Below are positions 41,882 to 49,032 of a stretch of 51,594 bases of DNA, piece by piece. The notes under the pieces were generated by a model. The model had not been told where the DNA came from and searched no databases. It saw only the letters and a list, made by a program, of their open reading frames with translations. How positions within the stretch are numbered: the stretch's first letter is position 1; each line of letters opens with the position of its first letter. Position numbers and translations under genes: made by a program. Source of the DNA: Cylindrotheca closterium (taxonomy: Eukaryota > Bacillariophyta > Bacillariophyceae > Bacillariales > Bacillariaceae); assembly GCA_933822405.4 (NCBI GenBank), contig CAKOGP040000624.1, positions 1 to 51,594 of the forward strand, written 5' to 3'.

Positions 41882-42432
41882 ATTATCACAATGTTTCGTT
41901 TTGCCGTTGGTTTGTCCTGGACTCTTGTTTGAATGTTCTTTCGAGCAGTGAGAGAGATGCGATTTCCAAAGATCTTGGAGTTTGCGTTGACTAATACTCT
42001 TTTACAAGAAAGAGATAAGAGAGAGAGCGAGAGAGATAAATATGATACAGTATACTGCGTAGGAGATACTATATGTAGTAAGCGGAGATCTGAGGTTCAC
42101 CTCAGGATTTCTACGGGTGTCGTGGTGACTTCCAGACGGGGGCGGAAAAAATGACACGCGCGAAATCACGCGAAATAGAGATTGAGAATTTCTTCGAGGA
42201 AATTTGAAAATAAATCACTTTTGCTGGCATCGGGGACTTATCCGACTGCTGTTTCCAGCACACGAACCCCGTTACGCGTGACCAGATGAGAACATGATGA
42301 TGAAAAAAGTATTAGGTATACGTTGTAGTTGTTGTGTCCCATCCTCATATTCAATATATATATAATCCTAGACTAGGAAAGACAATGCGCTACCGGTACT
42401 TTCTCAACTCATCCATCAATCAATAATCACCA
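41882..42432. other. Divergent promoter region with TACCGGTA
   Basis: About 550 bp between the ER protein gene (minus, ATG 41881) and the coiled-coil gene (plus, ATG 42433). It contains a GAGA-rich stretch (42008-42040) and TACCGGTA at 42391-42398, 34 bases before the plus-strand ATG. Confidence 0.5.
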
Positions 42433-43920
42433 ATGCAAACAATGTCGCCTAGCGGTATTCCATCTAATGGTGATATCACCACTCTTCCTGACGCTGCTTC
42501 TTCAGAAGCTTCAGATGCTTCTTCAGATGCTGCTGCTGCTGCTGCTACTGCTGCTGTAGGAGATCAGTTGCTGCATGAACTTGGTCGAATGCTCAAGGAG
42601 AATGCGGATTACAAAGCACGAAACGAAGCCTTGGAAGAGGAATTGCGTCGATTCAAGAATGAAAAGGCTTTAGGTGCAGTGCAAGTAGAACAATCCAATG
42701 GTAATAATAATATTACACAATCAACGACGATAGAAACATCATCTATAACAGCAGCAACCGCAATAACGGATGCACTCCAACACCAAGTTGTGGCCTTGCA
42801 AGGAAAAAATCAGGCTACGGAACAAATCCTCAAGTCAACAAAGGCGGAGAATGAAAAACTATTCGAAATGATTGTCCAATTGAAGGCAGAAAATATGATA
42901 TTGCGAAATCAACAAGAAGAGCAACAAGAAAAAGAAAAAGAAAAAGGTCCATTGAATCACAACATTACATTGGAAGAATCATTGGAATCAATAATATCCA
43001 GCCAGCCCAATAATAATGCGACTACAACAACCACAACGGCAACGGTGGAAGAATTACAAGATACCATTGAACATTTACAAAATCGACTGATGCATCAAGT
43101 AGAAGAAAAGTTGATACTTCAAACAAAAGTTGAGGCATTGGAACATTTGAAAGCGTCTGCTAGTAATAGTAGTAATAGTAGTAATAGTAGTAGTACTACT
43201 ACTACCAACAACAGCAACAGCAACAGCAACAATAAGATGATTGGATCCACAACAATAACAACAACAGCCGCAGCCCAACAACAACAAAAACAAAACCAAC
43301 AACAAGTATCCCAAGAAGTACCCCAGACACCACGACAAGCCGACATCATTCGGGAGGCTTTGGAACGCAAAAAGTCGAAGAATCTGAGGACTCGCATCAG
43401 TACCAAGGTATACAACAAAGTAGATCAAAAGATTGATGTCCAAGCCTATCAAAACTTGTACGAAGAATTGCAAAAACAAGAACGATTGGAGCAACGGATA
43501 CGAAAACAAAAACAACAGCAACTGCAGAAACAACAACAACTGCAACAACAACAAAAACAAAAACAAAACAATCAGAAGCAAAAAACAAAGGAGACATTGC
43601 AGCCGTTATTGTCACCAATCTCACGACCATTGCAAATACTACAGACCGAATTTGCCGGTAATATCCATTCTACAACAACAGCAACAACAACAGCAACAAC
43701 TAGTTCTCCAAAGGAAAATGTCAATGACGATACGACCCCGCTCAGCAAGATTGGGACACAACATTTGACGACACGATTATGGGATTTTGATGATTGGGAG
43801 GTGCAACCTACAAATACTGCAACAACTACCAATGGTAGTAATGGTAGTAATGGTAATAATGGTAGTGCTGACCAAAAGGAACAGCCGAAACCAACCACAA
43901 CATATAAATTGTTGGAATGA
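42433..43920 (+). CDS. Low-complexity coiled-coil protein, unknown function
   Basis: Single exon, 495 aa. Predicted coiled coils: about residues 48-80 (LLHELGRMLKENADYKARNEALEEELRRFKNEKA), 115-165 (VALQGKNQATEQILKSTKAENEKLFEMIVQLKAENMILR) and 205-240 (EELQDTIEHLQNRLMHQVEEKLIL). Poly-Ala (about 34-43), poly-Ser/Asn and poly-Gln runs come from trinucleotide repeats. A basic segment, REALERKKSKNLRTRISTKVYNKVDQKIDVQAYQNLYEELQKQ, is the least repetitive part and may be the functional core. The C-terminus holds TTRLWDFDDWEVQP. There is no TM, signal or known domain. A cytoskeletal or scaffold role is a guess. Confidence 0.7.
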   Translation: MQTMSPSGIPSNGDITTLPDAASSEASDASSDAAAAAATAAVGDQLLHELGRMLKENADYKARNEALEEELRRFKNEKALGAVQVEQSNGNNNITQSTTIETSSITAATAITDALQHQVVALQGKNQATEQILKSTKAENEKLFEMIVQLKAENMILRNQQEEQQEKEKEKGPLNHNITLEESLESIISSQPNNNATTTTTTATVEELQDTIEHLQNRLMHQVEEKLILQTKVEALEHLKASASNSSNSSNSSSTTTTNNSNSNSNNKMIGSTTITTTAAAQQQQKQNQQQVSQEVPQTPRQADIIREALERKKSKNLRTRISTKVYNKVDQKIDVQAYQNLYEELQKQERLEQRIRKQKQQQLQKQQQLQQQQKQKQNNQKQKTKETLQPLLSPISRPLQILQTEFAGNIHSTTTATTTATTSSPKENVNDDTTPLSKIGTQHLTTRLWDFDDWEVQPTNTATTTNGSNGSNGNNGSADQKEQPKPTTTYKLLE

Positions 43921-44055
43921 TTTTAAATAAATTGTTATAATGCTTGTCATACTATTATAGGACTAGGACTATAGGAGTGCATATAATGTAATACATTATT
44001 ATTATTATTATTATTAATACTATTACTACCACCACAACAACAACAACTACTACTA

Positions 44056-46935
44056 CTATTTGCGCTCTTGCTTTTGCTGCTGTTGCTTCTTCCAAACCTT
44101 GACGGTCCATGGAAAACCAGTACGGGCATCTGGGGGTAAAAGTGGTCCGATTCGTTCCCAGATGCCACTTGTATGGTGGTCATTGGTATTGCCACTTATT
44201 GTATTGGTAGAAAATGAAGAGTCATTGTTTCCCTGAAAGACGCATTTGCTGTAATACCCTTTGGACGTGCGGTACACGTCAATCTTTCCACCATTATTAT
44301 CATCACCATCGCAACAAGCAAGTGCGTCAAACATTGGTCCCACAATCATGCGAAAGTCCAATGATACTCTAGTACGATCCGTCTTGTTTTCCGTCGTCCA
44401 ATGCATACAAGAGGCACCGGCAAAGTACTTGATTTGATCTTGGCCGTCACCCTCTATGGGATGCCAATCTTCGGAACCGACCCGGCTTTCCAAAAAGAGG
44501 GACGAGGATCCTCCAATGGCCGTCAGAGGTATGTAAAAATTGATGGAACAGGGATGATGACCATACGCAACATCAGCATGGGGTCCAATGCTGAATTCGT
44601 CAGGTTGAATGATGCGAAGACAAGGAAAGGATTGGTAGTAAATTTCTCGTACTGTTTCGACTCCACCATCATTATCATCATCATCATTCATATGCCAAGA
44701 AGGATACTTTGAAGCAAGGACGGGAACACATGTCGTCCGTACAAAGTCATCAAAGACGGATTGAAAGGACGAATAGGATTGGGTCAGTTGGCATAGTGCC
44801 TTGTCCTTATGACCCCGTTCACTCAAGTGCAGTTTGCTCAAATCAAAATTGGGATCCAACCCAAGACTTATCAAGAGAGCGGATCGAAGCTTTTGAATCG
44901 CCGCCAAGGAATGTATTTGCCCCTCTTCCATCAAATGGTTTGTAAAATCCTTCATGGTTCGGTCGTACTGCTCCGCACCCGTCGCGTGACGAATGGCATC
45001 CAAGGCTTGTGTTCGGTTGATGCGGGCCTTGTCAATGTGAGGTTCCATCACCATTCTCAACGATAGTGGAATTGGATCAAAGGGTATAGTACTGGCATTG
45101 TTGGTAGCTTGGGCCACGCAGTAACCAAACCATTGTGATTTCTTCTTGTCCAATCCACCATTCTGATTCGTTTCGTCGGTTGCTGGTTTTGGGGTCGCTT
45201 GATTTGACGGCGACAACAAGGGCTGCATCGGACCATGATGCCCAGCAGAGTCCGTCGATGGTCCTGCCACCGCAGTAGCAGCAATAATAGCTTGATTCTG
45301 AATCTTTTCGATTCGATCGGTTGTGCTCAAGCCCTTGTAGTACTCAATGCGCTGAAACTTGTTCATGGACATGGGAATGGCAAAGAATTCATTCTGCTTT
45401 TCGGCATCGGCATCATTGGCAAATCCATGCACTACCAAATCAATCCCCTGTTCTTCCATAAATTCTTTCGTGACAATCAGTGGACAGGGACAGACTACTT
45501 TTCGAACGCATTGCAAGGCTTGTACAATGGCCACTCGTTCCTCTTGCGGCACAATGGGCGGCCGTTTGTATCCAGCTGCATCTTGGTCCCCCGTAACTCC
45601 CAAAATGACTCTTGTTCCTAGACGAGCACACTGTTGAATGGCATTCAAATGTCCAATGTGGAACAGATCAAAGACACCGTCCATGTAAATAGTTCGATTG
45701 GGTGGTGGACTGGAATCAATGTCATTATTGTCATGGTTCTCTGTCAGTTCATGAGCATTAGTGCCACCTCCATCTTTATCCATGGCATGGTCATTGCCAG
45801 TATCACTAAATGGTAAACCTTCTAATTCACTTTGCACTTTCAAATATTCCAACAGTGTCTCTCGGTTGTGCGAGGTGTGTCGTCGAGAGGCTTTTGGAAT
45901 GGGTTGCATTGGCAAGTAATGTCCTGCCTCAAGAGGAACCTTTGGGTTTTGTTCCCATGTGCCAGCGGCAGATACCAATGGCTTTAATTCGTTCCTTTTC
46001 TTCTCCTTGCTAGATGATGCTTCTTTGTCTTGCTGTGACCCTTGATGTTCACTTAGATCCTGGTTTGACGATACCAATGCTGTTCCCTCATTATTGGTTT
46101 CCTTCTCGTTCTTCTTGTTGCCACTAGCATTTGTATTGTTCGTGACACCACCCACATGACTGACACTTTGATAGTATACATGAAAGCAATCTTCTCCAAA
46201 CGCTCGTTTCAAAAGACGAACCGGCTGGGCGGGCCCCTTGATGTGTGTCAATGGTCCCATTTTAAGATTTTCATCCAACGGAAAGAGTTCCGATTCCCTA
46301 TAGACTTCCTTGGCCCACATTTCCACTGCCTTGCGGGTAGAAAATTGCCAACAAGGATACAAAGATTCAGTCTCACCCTGTGAATAAGCACTCTGCGTCA
46401 GCTTTTCCAAAACCGAATCGATGTATTCCTGAGACTGAGCTTGTCCATTTCGCTTTTGGCCAATCACTCGTAGTAAGTCTTGTTCCGTCCGATAGGGTCG
46501 AAGGACAAAGAGGTCCACAAAGACTGTATTCATACGCTTCGGTCGTATCCGGTCGCCTCCTTCCCATGGTTTGATTTGAAAGGCGTAGGATTCTGGATTC
46601 TTCGTTTGTTTGGTAGGATCCAATTCGTTTTCTTCTCGGATGACAGCGTCCAAGCTTTGTTGCAGATTCGGAAGTACTACTTGTTCGTAGACAGTGCCAT
46701 CGTAGTCCAAAATGGCCATGTCGATATCATCGTCGCAGAACAAAATGCTGTGTTGTCGAATGGCCCCCAACAAGGATCCTCCCGTCACAATGAAATCCAC
46801 TTGGAGTCGAGTCAAGGCCTTTTGGACCACTCGCAGGGTTTCATAGAGAGCATCGACTTGTTTCCGACTCAACAAGGTTGGTTCGGGTCCCAAGGGTATT
46901 TTGGGTGGTTTGGACTGCGAATTGGTGGACGTCAT
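44056..46935 (-). CDS. Three-domain fusion: LicD-type transferase, CTP:phospho-alcohol cytidylyltransferase, 2-oxoglutarate oxygenase
   Basis: Single exon, 959 aa from the first ATG. Domain 1 (about 25-260) is LicD-like: LQVDFIVTGGSLLGAIR (G52-R60) and FCDDDIDMAI (DDDID 68-72), then FVDLFVLRPY; these acidic residues bind the metal-phospho-alcohol donor in the LicD/fukutin family. Domain 2 (about 413-550) is a tagD/PECT-type cytidylyltransferase: YMDGVFDLFHIGH (HIGH about 426-429), LGVTGDQDAAGYKRPP, IDLVVHGFAND and the CTP-loop KGLSTTDRIEKI. Domain 3 (about 625-875) looks like a phytanoyl-CoA/StrG-type Fe(II)/2-oxoglutarate oxygenase: FSIGPHADVAYGH (H786, D788), CSINFYIPLTAIGGSSSLFLES, MHWTTENKTDRTRVSLDFR (H845, R854 or R856). 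All key residues of each domain are present. It has no signal peptide or TM, so it is probably cytosolic. It probably activates and transfers phosphocholine, phosphoethanolamine or an analogue onto a glycan and may oxidise a substrate. Confidence 0.83.
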   Translation of the reverse strand: MTSTNSQSKPPKIPLGPEPTLLSRKQVDALYETLRVVQKALTRLQVDFIVTGGSLLGAIRQHSILFCDDDIDMAILDYDGTVYEQVVLPNLQQSLDAVIREENELDPTKQTKNPESYAFQIKPWEGGDRIRPKRMNTVFVDLFVLRPYRTEQDLLRVIGQKRNGQAQSQEYIDSVLEKLTQSAYSQGETESLYPCWQFSTRKAVEMWAKEVYRESELFPLDENLKMGPLTHIKGPAQPVRLLKRAFGEDCFHVYYQSVSHVGGVTNNTNASGNKKNEKETNNEGTALVSSNQDLSEHQGSQQDKEASSSKEKKRNELKPLVSAAGTWEQNPKVPLEAGHYLPMQPIPKASRRHTSHNRETLLEYLKVQSELEGLPFSDTGNDHAMDKDGGGTNAHELTENHDNNDIDSSPPPNRTIYMDGVFDLFHIGHLNAIQQCARLGTRVILGVTGDQDAAGYKRPPIVPQEERVAIVQALQCVRKVVCPCPLIVTKEFMEEQGIDLVVHGFANDADAEKQNEFFAIPMSMNKFQRIEYYKGLSTTDRIEKIQNQAIIAATAVAGPSTDSAGHHGPMQPLLSPSNQATPKPATDETNQNGGLDKKKSQWFGYCVAQATNNASTIPFDPIPLSLRMVMEPHIDKARINRTQALDAIRHATGAEQYDRTMKDFTNHLMEEGQIHSLAAIQKLRSALLISLGLDPNFDLSKLHLSERGHKDKALCQLTQSYSSFQSVFDDFVRTTCVPVLASKYPSWHMNDDDDNDGGVETVREIYYQSFPCLRIIQPDEFSIGPHADVAYGHHPCSINFYIPLTAIGGSSSLFLESRVGSEDWHPIEGDGQDQIKYFAGASCMHWTTENKTDRTRVSLDFRMIVGPMFDALACCDGDDNNGGKIDVYRTSKGYYSKCVFQGNNDSSFSTNTISGNTNDHHTSGIWERIGPLLPPDARTGFPWTVKVWKKQQQQKQERK

Positions 46936-47249
46936 GATGTCGTCGCCACCGCATGGCAGATTTGCGATGCCAACAGATGAAGTGTGATGATAGCACACCG
47001 GTACTGTACTGTAGGTTCCGGTTCATTTATTTTTGGTTAGCGGTTGGTCGGTGATGGATGGTTCGATTGATTCGTTCGACCGCCGTTTGAGGATTTCAAA
47101 AGAAGGGCGGGGAATATCAAATATCATACATCCCCGGAGTTCAAATCTTGGGTCTTGGGAATATTAAAATAAATACCCCGTATAACGAGCACAACAACAA
47201 AAACGAAGCATCAACCTTTGTTGTTGCTGTCCTTGTCGTCTTTCTCATC
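46936..47249. promoter_or_regulatory. Divergent promoter between the LicD fusion and the PH-domain gene
   Basis: 314 bp between start codons. CACCGGTACTGTACTGTAGG at 46996-47015 holds a near copy of the recurrent TACCGGTA motif, 62 bases upstream of the LicD-fusion ATG. No other feature is recognised. Confidence 0.35.
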
Positions 47250-47963
47250 ATGCAGCAGTCCCACTTGATACAAGGACGGCCTCAAATGGCTCGTCCTCCC
47301 TACGTAGATCCCAATACCAACATTATCTACGATTGCGACAATCCAGAATATCAAGGATATTTGACCAAGCAATCCATGTGGCTCAAGGTGCGCATAAGAT
47401 TGAATCGTTTGCTTCCACTTGATTGTGTTTGTGCTACATTCCAATATGGTGTAGCTAATGTCGTTTGCTTGTTCCGCTGCTGTTGTCTTCCTTCATTCCT
47501 CGTTCTCAAACTATTTCCAATCCAATCCTTTTTTTTACAGGACTGGCGTCGACGTTATGTCATGTTGAAAGGCTCCAAGCTGTTCTTTTGCAAGAACGAA
47601 TACGGAGCCCCCCACGGAATGATCGATCTGGCCTCGTGCACCACGGTCAAATCGGCCGATTTGAAATCCAAAAAGAGACATTCCTTTGAAATTTCCACAC
47701 CCGAAACTACCTTTTTGCTCTATGCGGATACCGAACAAGAAAAGGACGATTGGATTGGCCGGGTGGGCAAGGCCATTGTCCGTTGTTCTAGTACATACCA
47801 TGGTCAGAATAATAAGCAGCAACAGCAACAGCAACGGCAACAACAGCCAGGGCCCTATGGACAAATGCAAGGACAACACTTTGGGGGCATGGATGATGAC
47901 TCGGATGATGATGATATCTACTACGAAGATCCCAACAACCCAAATCCTTACTTCAATGATTAA
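47250..47963 (+). CDS. Small pleckstrin-homology (PH) domain protein
   Basis: Two exons, 47250-47387 and 47541-47963, give 186 aa; the 153-bp intron (GTGCGC...ACAG) is phase 0. A single PH domain fills most of the protein: EYQGYLTKQSMWLK-DWRRRYVMLKGSKLFFCKNEYG at the splice junction, MIDLASCTTVKSADL, RHSFEISTPETTFLLYADTEQEKDDWIGRVGKAI with the invariant Trp of the C-terminal helix. The basic K-x-W/R-x-R pattern in strands 1 and 2 is compatible with phosphoinositide binding. The tail is Gln-rich, then Asp-rich with DDSDDDDIYYEDPNNPNPYFND. The start may instead be ATG 47286 (better context). The intron has no in-frame stop, so retention would still give an open frame. Confidence 0.83.
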   Translation: MQQSHLIQGRPQMARPPYVDPNTNIIYDCDNPEYQGYLTKQSMWLKVRIRLNRLLPLDCVCATFQYGVANVVCLFRCCCLPSFLVLKLFPIQSFFLQDWRRRYVMLKGSKLFFCKNEYGAPHGMIDLASCTTVKSADLKSKKRHSFEISTPETTFLLYADTEQEKDDWIGRVGKAIVRCSSTYHGQNNKQQQQQQRQQQPGPYGQMQGQHFGGMDDDSDDDDIYYEDPNNPNPYFND

Positions 47964-49032
47964 ATAGAAAAGATTGATCATCGTGTATAATGCATATTTA
48001 CAAATGTATAGAAGTGTTTGGAATGGAATTGCAAGAAATCTGTGATATATGGTATACGTGTACGGTATATGCGCAAGAAAGAACTCGAGCTGGCACACCA
48101 TAGTAGTGGGACGAAGAGGATGAACCACTCACTTGTTTGACAATAAGATAATATCTAGCGGTAAAAAATACATGCTGTAACGTGTAGACACATATAGATT
48201 ATGACTGACTATTTATGGGATGAACGAATCTACTGTACGTTGCATCCATACTGCTAGCTCTAGCTGACTCATTTCCGCACTACTCATTGTTTCCGCACTA
48301 CTTATTGTTTGAGCAATCACAGCTTTTGAAAGTCAAACTATATCACAACATACCTTCATCATTCTGCATCGTGAAGCAATTCTAGAACATATCTTGGATG
48401 AAAATAAGTCTTGATCAAAGTTTTTGCAAGTCTACTACAAAGATAAGCCGTATGTGGACTGGAAGCAGATCATACAGCACTCAAAACATTTATTATGTAT
48501 TCATGTTTTTACTTTTTGTAGCTCCTTAGACTCTGATGATCAAAGAAACCATAATCTCCTACTTTTAAATTCGTCTTCTATCATTGGATGCGGATATGGG
48601 AGTACTGTGTGTCGAAATCCCAACGTTGATCATTCTTAACAGAACATCCGCCAGTCACGGAAAGACGAGTCTGGTGAAAAAACAACTTTCGACCTTAGCC
48701 CATTTTTTATGTATGACTATTTTCATCATAACAACCAATCAGACGTCTTTGTATGACCCTTTGGGCCCACTGTATAGGGTCAATTGCTTGGTATGTACCT
48801 AGGTTCGATCAGTGGCACAAGAATAGGCTATTGGTAGCACTTGGATGCTAAAAAGTGACTTTTTGTGCCATTTTGTTTGGTCGTATTAGAGGACGGCAAT
48901 GGGGATTGGTGAGCTACAAGCCTGCGGCTAGCTCAAAAGTGTCCTATTGCTGATATAGACGGGCTGTGTCTGGTAAAAGCCAAAGTTCAAAGCCAGCTAC
49001 TGTTCCTAGTGCGGTCACATTGTCCGCAGCTG
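47964..49032. other. Intergenic region, no gene seen
   Basis: About 1.07 kb between the PH gene and the LRR surface-protein gene. CACTACTCATTGTTTC/CACTACTTATTGTTTG is a short direct repeat at 48277-48309. Open frames below 95 codons have no motif. A 5' exon of the next gene could lie here. Confidence 0.4.

Noticed and set aside
43075..43581. Leu/Val/Phe-rich 168-codon minus-strand frame that looks like a membrane protein
   Set aside because: It is the reverse of poly-Gln/Asn/Lys codons of the coiled-coil gene; the apparent transmembrane helices are an artefact of CAA/AAC repeats.
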